From assembly GCA_963169175.1 (NCBI GenBank), contig CAUJFK010000063.1, forward strand, positions 1 through 34,578: a stretch of 34,578 nt of DNA. Direction: 5' to 3'. Positions 9,153-17,954 of this stretch are shown here, piece by piece (position 1 is the first letter of the stretch; each line of letters begins with the position of its first letter). Source of the DNA: Acidobacteriota bacterium. Its GTDB lineage: Bacteria > Acidobacteriota > Blastocatellia > Pyrinomonadales > Pyrinomonadaceae. The notes under the pieces were generated by a model, which was not told where the DNA came from, did not search any database, and saw only the letters and a list, made by a program, of their open reading frames with translations. Made by a program: the position numbers and the translations under genes.

Positions 9153-9959
9153 TTATTTCAAATTCATTTTCCGCCTTTTCTTCAGGTCAAATCGTTCACC
9201 ACCGGTCAGAAAGCTAACTATGAACGGCTGACGGCCGTTTTGGGAATGGACGAACATCACATACGTTTTGCCAATGACATTGAGCCTTCGGTTGTCTTCG
9301 ATCAACACGGCCATATCTTCGTCGATCCCGATACCAAGCATTTCCGGGTGTTTCATAATAAGCCCAAAAAGCCGGTTGTGGCGTTGGCGGACCAGAAAGT
9401 GCTGGTCAAAGATAACGTTCGGCATAAGGCCAAGGCCGCGGCGGACGCCGACCTTGTCGCCGTCGAGAATTTTCAGGTCGGCCTCGCCTGTCATCATTGG
9501 ATCTGAGATCACGGCAGCACCGGCGCTCGTTCCGCCGAACGGCGCACCTTGGGCGTATTTTTCGCGAATAAGTTTAAGAAGCTCTTCGTCCGCCAGGACA
9601 TCCATTATCCGGTTCTGATCGCCGCCGGAAAAGAAGATCGCGGTTGCCGTTCTCAATTGCTCGACAAATGCCGCACGTCTTGCGGCGTCGAGCGGCCGCA
9701 TCGCGGCGTGTTCGATCGAAATACCCGGCACGATAGAAAAGTCCTTCTTCAGCGCCTCAAAGCTTTTTTCCGGCTCTGCGCTTGCCCAGGTGATCATGAG
9801 GAGCCTTGCCCGCGCGCCGCCGCTCCATTCAACAAATCTCCTGACCGCATCCGGCGGCCGATCTCCGCCGCCAATTACCAGAAGCCGCTGCTGGCCCGCC
9901 GCGGCCTGAACCAAACAGACGATGACCGCAATTGTATAAAGAATGGTTCTATGTCTCAT
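9153..9959 (-). CDS. Cyanophycinase-like exported serine peptidase (family S51)
   Basis: Family S51 enzymes cleave beta-Asp-Arg dipeptides from cyanophycin or act as dipeptidase E. The 268-residue protein has a cleavable signal peptide (MRHRTILYTIAVIVCLVQ, AAAG) and then LLVIGGGDRPPDAVRRF. FFSGGDQ (110-115) and the nucleophile motif GTSAGA with Ser145 follow. The stretch GLGLMPNVIFDQHFLVRQRHNRL is typical of cyanophycinase. It is slightly shorter than many secreted members. No cyanophycin synthetase is visible, so it may act on external polymer or on other isoaspartyl peptides. It lies 31 bp after the acyltransferase gene and 33 bp before the cyclase-family gene. Confidence 0.9.
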   Translation of the reverse strand: MRHRTILYTIAVIVCLVQAAAGQQRLLVIGGGDRPPDAVRRFVEWSGGARARLLMITWASAEPEKSFEALKKDFSIVPGISIEHAAMRPLDAARRAAFVEQLRTATAIFFSGGDQNRIMDVLADEELLKLIREKYAQGAPFGGTSAGAAVISDPMMTGEADLKILDGDKVGVRRGLGLMPNVIFDQHFLVRQRHNRLFGLIMKHPEMLGIGIDEDMAVLIEDNRRLNVIGKTYVMFVHSQNGRQPFIVSFLTGGERFDLKKRRKMNLK

Positions 9960-9990
9960 CAGAACATCGTGACTATTCCGCCGGTGCGCT

Positions 9991-10932
9991 TCAACCCTTG
10001 GCCCGATACAGGTCAGGTTCGCCAGGCGGCCGCGTTTTCCAGCGCTTGTGTATCCATAGCCACTGGTCCGGAAAGCGGCGGATTAGTTTTTCGACCTCGG
10101 CGGTAAATGCGGCCGTGGTCCCTAAGACATCCAGTTTTCGGTCGCCGGTGTCGGCAGCATAGATCAGCTTTCCGTGAACCGCAACGTAGTGCTGTTTTTC
10201 CTCATCCCAAGCCCCGCACATGGGCAGGATGGCGGAGTTTGTCCGCATTGCAAGAAGCGCAACGCCGGTCGAGGTACACGCCGGCACGCCGAAGAAAGGC
10301 ACAAACACGCCCTCTTTCGGATGAACATTTACATCGGCAAGGATCCCAAGCAAGCCTTCCTCACGAAGCACACGCGCCGCTGTCATCACGGAATTGGTTT
10401 TGTTGATCGGCCGGTTCCCAAACTTTTTTCTAAGGTCAGCGGTCAACTTCTCAAGCAGCGGGTTATCGAGCGGGCGGGCGAGATAGCTCATCGGGCCGTC
10501 ATACGTCGCCCATCCAAAAACGAGCATTTCCCAATTGCCGAGGTGCGGGCTGACGATTATGATCCCGCGGCCTTCTGTCTTTAGCCGCTGGTATTCGGCA
10601 TAAACACTCGGGTCGACCTGAAACTCAATGATGTTCTTGAGTCCTTCACTTGTCGCCTTTGGGAACTGGCTGAACTCGCCCAGAATGCGGCCGAGGTTTC
10701 GGAATCCGCCTTTGACCAAACGAACGCGCTCAACTTGGTCCTTCTCAGGAAACGCTATCGCTATGTTGGTCATAGCGACGCGGCGCAGCCCGCCGAGCAG
10801 GTAGTAACCGCCCGCCGCGAAAGTCGTCGCCGCGGCCAGTGCCGCCCGACGCGGCAGAAGCCCTAGAGATCCGAGCAGGCCGCGCACGACAGCGTATTCA
10901 AGCCACACCTGTGGTTTGCTCTTCTTCGCCAC
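9991..10932 (-). CDS. Lysophospholipid / lipid A acyltransferase, LpxL (HtrB) family
   Basis: The family transfers secondary acyl chains onto Kdo-lipid A at the inner membrane. The 313-residue protein has a hydrophobic N-terminus and the catalytic HX4E motif in SPHLGNWEML (H130, E135). Downstream blocks SYLARPLDNPLLEKL, GLLGILADVNV and FVPFFGVPACTSTGVALLAMRTNSAILP match the family. The usual DQ after GILA is replaced by DVN. The C-terminal part ends in RRFPDQWLWIHKRWKTRPP, the family hallmark. It appears to head a minus-strand cluster with the two downstream hydrolase genes. Confidence 0.92.
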   Translation of the reverse strand: MAKKSKPQVWLEYAVVRGLLGSLGLLPRRAALAAATTFAAGGYYLLGGLRRVAMTNIAIAFPEKDQVERVRLVKGGFRNLGRILGEFSQFPKATSEGLKNIIEFQVDPSVYAEYQRLKTEGRGIIIVSPHLGNWEMLVFGWATYDGPMSYLARPLDNPLLEKLTADLRKKFGNRPINKTNSVMTAARVLREEGLLGILADVNVHPKEGVFVPFFGVPACTSTGVALLAMRTNSAILPMCGAWDEEKQHYVAVHGKLIYAADTGDRKLDVLGTTAAFTAEVEKLIRRFPDQWLWIHKRWKTRPPGEPDLYRAKG

Positions 10933-10994
10933 ACATTGTTTGTATCCTTACGGGCCGCGCAGAAGCAAGTTGAGGACGCAGCCGTTTTCCTGGG

Positions 10995-11393
10995 TCAGCG
11001 GTTAACCGCCGCATTCTCCCCGGTATCGACATCCAGCCATTGGCGGGCTGATTCGGAATCGAAGAAGAACTCTAATCGCACTCCACGGTTTTGGGCAACC
11101 GTTTTGAAGAACATCGTTAGTTCGTCAAGCCTTTCTCCGACGCAGCAGATGGCGATCGAAAGTCCCATCGTATGTTCTGATAGTACGCGCCCCGATTCGA
11201 ACGCCGACATAGTGTCGGGCGGCCCGTCGATCCCCGGTGTCTCGATCAGCACCTTTGCCCGCCCGCTTTCCTCGCACAACCGGCCGACCGCAGTCCAAGC
11301 GTCTCGCCCGGACTCGTCCGAGATCGCAAGGCTGTCCTGATAGTTCAGCCGAAGGTACGTGGGATGGACCGTGTGTTCGAAAAGACTGCCCAT
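10995..11393 (-). CDS. STAS/SpoIIAA-like small protein
   Basis: About 132 residues from ATG at 11393; a GTG at 11405 would add four. The pattern of an N-terminal strand (YLRLNYQDSLAISDESG), a helix, a strand LIETPGIDG, a helix and a strand GLSIAICCVGE ends in GVRLEFFFDSESARQWL. This resembles STAS-like domains annotated in sensory and polar-localisation contexts. Neither start has a good Shine-Dalgarno sequence. It lies 62 bp upstream of the acyltransferase gene on the same strand and could be cotranscribed. Function is unknown; family assignment is by pattern only. Confidence 0.65.
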   Translation of the reverse strand: MGSLFEHTVHPTYLRLNYQDSLAISDESGRDAWTAVGRLCEESGRAKVLIETPGIDGPPDTMSAFESGRVLSEHTMGLSIAICCVGERLDELTMFFKTVAQNRGVRLEFFFDSESARQWLDVDTGENAAVNR

Positions 11394-11673
11394 AGGAAAA
11401 CACACACTAAGACATACCCGATGGCGGGTCTTGATGCTTTTTAGTTCCCTGGACTCAGGTTATAGGGTAGCGTCGAGCAGCCGGCTTTCGCCGGTAAGAT
11501 TTTCTAACTTTAGGACATATATCCCAGAATTGCAATACGTTTCTCCATTCGTCCGTCTATCGGCGGCGGAATGTTAGTTTTACAAAACTCTTACAATCGG
11601 CGGCCGCGATCCTTGTTAGTCTAGTTATACGGTACAAGGTGCCCTTAGCAAATATTTTGATAAAGCTCTAGTA

Positions 11674-12549
11674 ATGCAAAAAGCAACAACTCTGGAAAAG
11701 AATTCAAGTAAGATCAATTGGCAAACGCTTGTCGCGGTAGTGATCTTTCATCTTTTGGCGGTCGCGGCACTGTTCACGTTCAGTTGGCAAAACCTTGCGG
11801 TGGCCGCGGTGCTGTGGTGGATAGCAGGAAGCCTTGGCGTTGGCCTCGGCTATCATCGCCTGCTGACCCATCGCGGTTTCAAGGCACCGCGCTGGCTGGA
11901 ACGGACACTGGCCGTTTGTGGTTCGCTTGCGATGCAGTCCGGCCCGATAACGTGGGTCACCACGCATAGGCTCCACCATGCTTTCACTGATACGGACAGG
12001 GATCCGCACAGCCCGCAGAACGGGATCTTTTGGTCGCATATGGGCTGGATCCTTCGCGGCACAGCGCAAAATAATTCCGAAGCGACGAGAAAGCGCTATT
12101 CGCCCGACCTGATGCGCGATCCGTTTCTTGTCACCCTCGATAACTACTATTGGGTACCGATCGTCATTGTAAGCATTGGCCTTTTTGCGGCCGGCGGGCT
12201 TTCGATGGTCCTCTGGGGGGTGTTTTTGAAGACCATCGTTGGGTGGCACACGACATGGCTTGTGAACTCGGTAACGCATCTCTGGGGTTCGCGCCGGTTC
12301 GATATCCGCGACACGTCAACAAACAACGCGCTTGTCGCCGCTCTGACATTTGGCGAAGGCTGGCACAACAATCACCATGCCTATCCGCGTTCGGCCCGCC
12401 ACGGCCTCCGTTGGTACGAGATAGATGTAAACTGGATCCAGATCAAGCTGCTTGAGAAGCTTGGCCTGATAAAGAACGTGTACGCGTTCGAATTAGGTGC
12501 GGCTGAAGAAGAGCCGGTCGAGTTGGTCCCGATCCAGGACGCGGCCTGA
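11674..12549 (+). CDS. Membrane fatty-acid (acyl-CoA delta-9 type) desaturase
   Basis: Introduces a cis double bond into acyl chains using a di-iron centre in the membrane, adjusting lipid fluidity. All three histidine boxes are present: HRLLTH (H61-H66), HRLHH (H98, H101, H102) and HNNHH (H231-H235). Two pairs of hydrophobic segments lie at about 17-57 and 158-200. The intervening FWSHMGWILR and the later FGEGWHNNHHAYPRSARHGL are characteristic of stearoyl-CoA desaturase-like bacterial enzymes. The protein has 291 residues, normal length, with no fused cytochrome b5. A rho-independent terminator follows at 12574. Confidence 0.95.
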   Translation: MQKATTLEKNSSKINWQTLVAVVIFHLLAVAALFTFSWQNLAVAAVLWWIAGSLGVGLGYHRLLTHRGFKAPRWLERTLAVCGSLAMQSGPITWVTTHRLHHAFTDTDRDPHSPQNGIFWSHMGWILRGTAQNNSEATRKRYSPDLMRDPFLVTLDNYYWVPIVIVSIGLFAAGGLSMVLWGVFLKTIVGWHTTWLVNSVTHLWGSRRFDIRDTSTNNALVAALTFGEGWHNNHHAYPRSARHGLRWYEIDVNWIQIKLLEKLGLIKNVYAFELGAAEEEPVELVPIQDAA

Positions 12550-12573
12550 TACGTCAAAAATTGAGTGAACCTG

Positions 12574-12615
12574 GGCAAAAGCGACGTCTGTTGCTTTTGC
12601 CTTTTCGCTTTTTAC
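12574..12615 (+). terminator. Rho-independent terminator after the desaturase gene
   Basis: GGCAAAAGC (12574-12582) pairs perfectly with GCTTTTGCC (12593-12601) around a 10-nt loop and is followed by TTTTCGCTTTTT. It sits 25 bp past the desaturase stop and 17 bp before the histidine kinase start. The pyrimidine-rich tail is low-complexity. Confidence 0.75.
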
Positions 12616-12631
12616 TGCTTACCTTTTACTC

Positions 12632-13519
12632 ATGCGGCGCCGCAAAACCGCAATATTCTTCCTTGTTCTGGGAATATGCCTTGTCGCGCGTGCCATTGCG
12701 TTGAATGTCGGCTGGATACTGCTCAACCTTCGCGAGGTTGCGATGCTCGTGCTCGGCATCATCTTCTTTGCGCTGATCATCACCGGTTTGACCTTGAACA
12801 CGATCTTTCTCGTTCGCGAGATACGCCGGACCGAGCAGCACGATGCGTTCATCAACGCCGTCACGCATGAACTGAAAACGCCAATAGCATCGATAAAACT
12901 CTATCTCGAAACCTTAAAGGCCAGGGAGGTGACGGCTGAAAAACGGCGCGAATTTTATGACGTGATGCTTGCCGACAGCGACCGTCTGCTGCACACGGTC
13001 GAACAGGTACTAAAGGCCGGCGGGGCAAAGGAGAAGGGCCAGAAGCTTCAAAAGGCAAACGTCGACCTTGGATCACTGCTGAGCGAATGTATTGCCCTTA
13101 TCCGATCTCAGCGCCATCTTGAAGGAACGGTCGTACGGTTCACTGAACCGGCGGAACCGCTTCTCGTTTCAGGCAGTCATTCCGACCTGCGAACGGCATT
13201 CGCAAACCTGCTGGATAACGCAATAAAGTACTCTGACGGCGACCCGAAAATTTCCATTCGCATAAAAAAAACTCCCTTGAACAACCGTGCCGAAATATTC
13301 ATAAAAGACAGCGGCCTCGGAATTCCGACAAGCGATCTAAAACGCATTTTCAGGCGGTTCTATCGTGTGCCCAACGCCGCCGTTTCGCAATCACCCGGCT
13401 CGGGCCTCGGGTTATATATTGTTAATTCGATAATAAAACGCCACGGCGGACGTGTCTCGGCACAAAGCCGCGGCGAGGGAATGGGCAGCACGTTTTTGGT
13501 GCAGCTGCCGCTTGTATGA
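12632..13519 (+). CDS. Sensor histidine kinase
   Basis: A short two-membrane-segment kinase of 295 residues (segments about 7-30 and 37-60) with almost no periplasmic loop. It probably senses an intramembrane or protein-borne signal. The dimerisation/phosphoacceptor domain has His79 in VTHELKTPIASIKLYLE. The ATP-binding domain has the N box NLLDNAIKYS (192-201), G1 DSGLGIP (226-232) and G2 GSGLGLYIV (256-264). The partner response regulator starts 76 bp downstream on the same strand. Confidence 0.93.
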   Translation: MRRRKTAIFFLVLGICLVARAIALNVGWILLNLREVAMLVLGIIFFALIITGLTLNTIFLVREIRRTEQHDAFINAVTHELKTPIASIKLYLETLKAREVTAEKRREFYDVMLADSDRLLHTVEQVLKAGGAKEKGQKLQKANVDLGSLLSECIALIRSQRHLEGTVVRFTEPAEPLLVSGSHSDLRTAFANLLDNAIKYSDGDPKISIRIKKTPLNNRAEIFIKDSGLGIPTSDLKRIFRRFYRVPNAAVSQSPGSGLGLYIVNSIIKRHGGRVSAQSRGEGMGSTFLVQLPLV

Positions 13520-13595
13520 ACTTTCAACTTTTAACTTGGAAACTGTTCACTGAAGAAAAGAAGTCTGTCGAATTTCTACTGCCTGCGGAAGTCAA

Positions 13596-14297
13596 ATGAA
13601 GATCCTCATCATCGAAGACGAAGCTCACATCGCCGACGGCCTGCGGTTCAACGTTGAGGCCGAAGGGCACGAAGCCGAGATAGCGCCGGATGGCGAAACG
13701 GGGTTGGAACTTGCCGAACGCGGGTTTGATGCGATCGTGCTCGATGTAATGCTGCCCGGCATCGACGGTTTCGAGGTTGCCCGCTCTTTGCGCGAACGAA
13801 ATAACTTTACGCCGATCCTAATGCTGACCGCACGCGGCCGGCCCGAAGATGTGTTGAAAGGCTTTGAGGCGGGCACCGACGATTACTTGCCGAAACCATT
13901 CGATCTCGAGATATTTCTCGCCCGTCTGAACGGCCTGCTCCGCCGCCGCGAATGGACGCGCCGCGAATCATCGCAAACCCGTGTCGGCGACACTTTTGAA
14001 ATAAACGGCAAGACGATCGACTTCGCCAATCTCGAACTCCACAGCGGCGGCGAAACCATTCACCTGACCATGATGGAAATAAAACTCCTCCGCTACCTCA
14101 TCGAACACGAAGGCCAAACCGTCGCCCGCAACACCATCCTCGAAGAAGTCTGGGGCCTCCAGGAAGATACCGACACCAGAGCGATAGATAATTTCATCGT
14201 GCGATTGAGAAAATACCTCGAAGACACGCCAAACGACCCGCAGATCGTAAGGACCGTTCGTGGTGTTGGGTATAAGTTTGTGAGCTTGAAAAATTGA
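13596..14297 (+). CDS. OmpR/PhoB-family response regulator
   Basis: The receiver domain (1-115) has the acidic pair near E7/D8, phospho-acceptor Asp50 in IVLDVMLPGIDG, Thr78 and Lys100 in DDYLPKPFD. The C-terminal winged helix (about 130-232) contains LTMMEIKLLRYLIEHEGQTV and ends DPQIVRTVRGVGYKF, the OmpR signature. The 233-residue protein is full length. The histidine kinase just upstream is its evident partner. Regulon unknown. Confidence 0.95.
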   Translation: MKILIIEDEAHIADGLRFNVEAEGHEAEIAPDGETGLELAERGFDAIVLDVMLPGIDGFEVARSLRERNNFTPILMLTARGRPEDVLKGFEAGTDDYLPKPFDLEIFLARLNGLLRRREWTRRESSQTRVGDTFEINGKTIDFANLELHSGGETIHLTMMEIKLLRYLIEHEGQTVARNTILEEVWGLQEDTDTRAIDNFIVRLRKYLEDTPNDPQIVRTVRGVGYKFVSLKN

Positions 14298-14413
14298 GAT
14301 GATCTCTTGTCATCTCCGAAAGCACCCAATTGCTGCGTGAGGACAGACGCCGGTGGGATATATCCGCCAAATGTCGTGCGGCTCAAACCGCCACAATTCG
14401 ATCTACCGCGAGT

Positions 14414-15640
14414 TCAAATCACCATCCACCAAGGCGCGGCAAGGACATTTGGGGCCAGCCAGTCCAGCAATTTTCCGTTATGCAATAGCAGGCCTGATCG
14501 CGATTGCTTACCATATTCGGACGAGAATGTTCTCAGATGTTTCATGTCATCGTACTTCGGCCGTTCTGTCGATTTGATCTCGATCGGCAACAGACGATCG
14601 CCCGATTCGATAACGAAATCCACATCTTCGCCGGTTCTGGTTTGCCAGTAGAATATTTCGGCCCTTGCAACGCGGCTGTCACGCCACGCCAACAGATCGT
14701 TCAGAATAAGATTTTCAAGATGCTCGCCGCCCGGTTCGCTCGTCTCTGCAAGATGAAGCGCGACGCCTGTGTCACCCCAGTATAATTTTGGGGACTTGAC
14801 CAGCCGTTTTGTCCGGTTCACCGAGTAAGCAGGAATTCGCACAAGCAGGAACGAAGTTTCCAAAAGATTCATGTAGCGATGAACGGTCGGCTGTGTTAAT
14901 CCAGCATCCCGTCCGATGCCTGCCTGATTCACGACTCCGCCCAAGCGATTACATAAGAGCCGCATCAGTCGCCGAAAATCCGGCAAGTTCTCGATCGACG
15001 ACAATGTTTGCAGATCGCGCTCAAGATAGGTTCTAACATAGCCATCGAACCAGATCGCACGTTCGCGGTCGTTTTTTAATTCAAGCGCCGGTGTCGGAAA
15101 GCCGCCCTTACGGGCCAGTTTTCTCCAGTCATCGCGCTTCGATGCGTCCCGGGAAAGGAGATCGATCCAATCTTTCTCATCCGCGGTCAAAAGTTCTTCC
15201 CAAAGGCCGCATTTTCCTTCACCGTACCGCTCCTTTCGCGTCATCGGCCAAAGCGTCAGATAGCTTGCGCGGCCCGCCAACGATTCCGAGACGCGCCCCA
15301 TCAAAAGAAGATTTGCCGAACCAGTGAGAAGAAATTGTCCGGGACGTTTCCGGCGGTCGATAGCACGCTTCACAGCCTGCAGGATCGACGGCTCGCGCTG
15401 AACCTCATCGATCGTAATGCGTGCTGAGCCGCCTACGAGCGCCTCCGGGTCGCGGCGGGCGATATCCAGCGTATCCAGATCGTCAAGGGTGAAAAATTTC
15501 CTATCGCCGCCAACCAATTCCTCGACCAGCGTGCTCTTTCCCGCCTGTCTTGCACCAGTGATCACGATCGCGGGCATCACGTCAAGGCGTTCCTTAACAC
15601 TTTGTGTGACCAGCCTGGGATGTGTAATTCTATTCACCAC
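14414..15640 (-). CDS. AAA_14 / DUF4143 family ATPase
   Basis: The 408-residue protein starts with GTG GTG and has Walker A GARQAGKS (29-36), Walker B-like RITIDEVQ (D78, E79) and sensor LLTGSANLLL. It continues into a C-terminal DUF4143 domain (NLLETSFLLVRIPAYSVN, then SPKLYWGDTGVALHL, and the distal EIFYWQTRTGEDVDFVIESG...LPIEIKST). The last part resembles a PD-(D/E)XK fold (D...E-x-K). These proteins are common, often mobile, and their function is not settled; some are listed as antitoxin-like or NTPase regulators. Two palindromes overlap its start codon, so it may control its own expression. It is convergent with the response regulator gene. Confidence 0.9.
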   Translation of the reverse strand: MVNRITHPRLVTQSVKERLDVMPAIVITGARQAGKSTLVEELVGGDRKFFTLDDLDTLDIARRDPEALVGGSARITIDEVQREPSILQAVKRAIDRRKRPGQFLLTGSANLLLMGRVSESLAGRASYLTLWPMTRKERYGEGKCGLWEELLTADEKDWIDLLSRDASKRDDWRKLARKGGFPTPALELKNDRERAIWFDGYVRTYLERDLQTLSSIENLPDFRRLMRLLCNRLGGVVNQAGIGRDAGLTQPTVHRYMNLLETSFLLVRIPAYSVNRTKRLVKSPKLYWGDTGVALHLAETSEPGGEHLENLILNDLLAWRDSRVARAEIFYWQTRTGEDVDFVIESGDRLLPIEIKSTERPKYDDMKHLRTFSSEYGKQSRSGLLLHNGKLLDWLAPNVLAAPWWMVI

Positions 15641-15665
15641 GTGAATTACTATTCACACCGTGAAT
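15632..15665. promoter_or_regulatory. Tandem palindromic operator-like sites over the ATPase start codon
   Basis: ATTCACCACGTGAAT (15632-15646) and ATTCACACCGTGAAT (15651-15665) share ATTCAC-N3-GTGAAT and start 19 bp apart, close to two helical turns. The first covers the GTG start at 15638-15640. This is the geometry of a repressor operator bound by two dimers. The binding protein is unknown. Confidence 0.75.
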
Positions 15666-15678
15666 TGCAAGTCTCTTT

Positions 15679-17163
15679 CTACTCGAAATAATTTCGCCTC
15701 GCGATCACCTTTATCTGCTTGCGCCAATTTTCGTGGAGTTCAAAGCGCCATAGTTCGATCTCGGGTGTGAGCATCCTGGCAAAGTATTCAAAGTCGCGGT
15801 GAAAGCTTAATGCTGGTGCGACGGCATAAACCAGCGGCGGTTTGTCGATGATCTCAAGATCGCCGAATACGCGGGCACGGCGGAGTTCGCCGCGGCGGCG
15901 GAGGTGTTCGATCTTTCGCCAATAGTCGGCGGCCTGAAATGGAGTTTCGCGGTCGGGCGAGGCCTTAACTTCGATAACGACCAGGCGCCCGTCGCGGCGA
16001 AGAGCGAGCAGGTCGATCTTGTCGGCGGCAGCGGTTCGAAACTGGTTATAGATCGGAGCAAGGATAAGGTTGGCGTCGAGCAGTTTGATATTTCTGCGCA
16101 AGATCGATTCGAGCCACGATTCGGGCGAATGGCGATAAAAGTCGTGCCGCTTTGACGCACCGTCGAATGCGCGATAGGCCGTCAGATCTTCGACAAGCCG
16201 TTCCAGTTCCGGCCGGGTCTGATCGTTCAGCAGACGCTTTTCCCTGCCGATCCCAAACCACGCCGATTCGCGCCCCGCCATCAGTCGTACACGCGCGAAC
16301 GAGAGCCCGTTGAACCGCAGTGTCTTGCCATGACGCGAATGCATCACGTCGATCGCTTCAGGCTTAAGGCCCATTATCTTTTGCGCCGTTTGGCCCGGTT
16401 CGACCTCGTCAGGAAGGTTCAATTTTCTCGGCTTCTCACGCCACAATCTGCTCGCGGTGATCTCCGCTCGTAATTTCAACGCCTCCATTCCGCCTATACG
16501 GTCGAGCTCAAAGATCCGTATCGACGAACGGACCGGCGACTTTAGCAATGCGTGCAGCTTTTGCAGATTAACGGCCGACCGTTTTTCCGCAACAATATAC
16601 AACTCGCGAGCGGGCTTCTTCGCACGCGCCCTGAGCCGGTCGAACCAAAGTATCGAGGACGAAAGTATCGATTCGGCCGGGGCACCGCCGACAATGTCGG
16701 CGTAAACCGCGAACCGGCCCGATTCGCGGTTTTCGGCGATGATCTCCGCAAACCGCCCGCTTCCCGCGTTCAACGCGACACGAATGATCTTTGTCCCCGT
16801 ACCGGCATCATGCACCAGCGAAGCTATCTCATTCGCCCGCTCTAACCGTGCAAGCTCGACATTTGCGGCCAGTGCCGCCGCCGACACGCGCGGAACAAGC
16901 CGCAATATTTCGGCTTCGCCGCCGAATGGCGCGGCAAGCGAAAGATCTATCCGCTCACTGTCAAACTCGAAGGATGCGACCCGCCGCGACCGAAATCCAC
17001 TCTCGCACACGGCGCCGAAAAGTACCCCGCGGCCGTCGCTTTGAACGTCGATCTCGCTGCGGCCGACCGGAAACGTACGCCCGTTCTCGCTGATCATCAG
17101 CCATTCGGCGTGGACATCGAGCAGCGTGTCTAGATCTTCGGTCGAGGTTTGGGGGGCTACCAT
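15679..17163 (-). CDS. Predicted PD-(D/E)XK nuclease with novel N-terminal region
   Basis: From ATG at 17163 the protein has 494 residues. The C-terminal fifth contains a recognisable restriction-endonuclease-fold core. A helix with acidic residues (PESWLESILRRNI, E348/E352) is followed by KIDLLALRRDG (D384) and LVVIEVKAS (E398, K400), as in NucS/RecB-like nucleases. The first 330 residues match nothing I recognise: an N-terminal beta-rich part (about 10-110) and an alternating alpha/beta part (RELYIVAEKRSAVNLQKLHALL). The frame extends to 17205, but the 17163 start overlaps the upstream GDSL gene stop in ATGGTAG, suggesting translational coupling. Function is unknown; a DNA repair or defence role is possible. 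Confidence 0.75.
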   Translation of the reverse strand: MVAPQTSTEDLDTLLDVHAEWLMISENGRTFPVGRSEIDVQSDGRGVLFGAVCESGFRSRRVASFEFDSERIDLSLAAPFGGEAEILRLVPRVSAAALAANVELARLERANEIASLVHDAGTGTKIIRVALNAGSGRFAEIIAENRESGRFAVYADIVGGAPAESILSSSILWFDRLRARAKKPARELYIVAEKRSAVNLQKLHALLKSPVRSSIRIFELDRIGGMEALKLRAEITASRLWREKPRKLNLPDEVEPGQTAQKIMGLKPEAIDVMHSRHGKTLRFNGLSFARVRLMAGRESAWFGIGREKRLLNDQTRPELERLVEDLTAYRAFDGASKRHDFYRHSPESWLESILRRNIKLLDANLILAPIYNQFRTAAADKIDLLALRRDGRLVVIEVKASPDRETPFQAADYWRKIEHLRRRGELRRARVFGDLEIIDKPPLVYAVAPALSFHRDFEYFARMLTPEIELWRFELHENWRKQIKVIARRNYFE

Positions 17164-17930
17164 GAATGTTTGGTTCCGAAATATTCGATCATCGCCTGGG
17201 CCCATTCGGCGTAGCCGCTTTCTGACGGATGAATGCCATCGGCAAAGAATGTTTCTACATTCACCGTATGCGGCTGGGGATAGTAATGCACGCGTTCCAA
17301 TCCGGCCGTAAATTCACGAATGTTCCTATCGTGCATCTTTGACAATTCCCACAACAGGAATTTGATCGGCTGTGGCAGGCCCGGCGAATATTTGATCATC
17401 GGGCAGTTCGAAATGAATATTACCGCCTCCGGGCTCAGGCGGCGCATGACCGCGATGAGCTCAAGCATATCCCGCCGCCATTTTTTCGGCGTACTCAATT
17501 TTAGAACATCATTGCCGCCGATACCGAGCAGGATATAGTCGAACGATCTGTCCGCTACCAGCGGCACCAATTCGTCTATCGTCCGGCGGGCCGTGACACC
17601 ATTTTTGCCGATAACGTCCCATTCGATCACGCGGCCTGTCCGCTGGGCAAGGCGCATTGCAAACTGGCCGGCCATTGCTTCCTTGTGCGTTCTTGCGCCA
17701 AGCCCTGCGACGGTCGATTCGCCAATGACCAGCAGCTTTGCGGCTGGTTCGCCAACGCCGACGCTTCCCCGTCTCTCGCCGCCCGCATCAGGCAGAAGCC
17801 CTATCTTCCGCCGCGTGTACTGGCCCTGAAGATAAAGCAGCGGTGAAACTGGCAGCAAAAACGCGGCCGCTGCGATATAGGCCGCTTGCCAGCGCGCCAA
17901 ATTGCGCGTTTTGTCACCGTTCAGTGTCAT
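17157..17930 (-). CDS. SGNH/GDSL-family hydrolase, membrane-anchored
   Basis: A 257-residue esterase/lipase-type protein. Block I is LLVIGESTVAGLG with nucleophile Ser72 (GES in place of GDS). Block III is GIGGNDVL with Asn140. Block V is DGIHPSESGY with Asp231 and His234. One N-terminal hydrophobic segment (about 13-35) probably anchors it with the catalytic domain outside the cytoplasm. The closest functional class is TesA-like lysophospholipase/arylesterase; substrate unknown. Its stop overlaps the start of the nuclease-like gene by 7 bp. The divergent lipoprotein gene starts 25 bp away. Confidence 0.9.
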   Translation of the reverse strand: MTLNGDKTRNLARWQAAYIAAAAFLLPVSPLLYLQGQYTRRKIGLLPDAGGERRGSVGVGEPAAKLLVIGESTVAGLGARTHKEAMAGQFAMRLAQRTGRVIEWDVIGKNGVTARRTIDELVPLVADRSFDYILLGIGGNDVLKLSTPKKWRRDMLELIAVMRRLSPEAVIFISNCPMIKYSPGLPQPIKFLLWELSKMHDRNIREFTAGLERVHYYPQPHTVNVETFFADGIHPSESGYAEWAQAMIEYFGTKHSW

Positions 17931-17954
17931 TATGATAAACTTCGAACAACCTTA

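Noticed and set aside
14296..14316. GAGATGA/TCATCTC 7-bp hairpin after the OmpR-type regulator gene as terminator
   Set aside because: Short, low GC, overlaps the stop codon and has no T-run.
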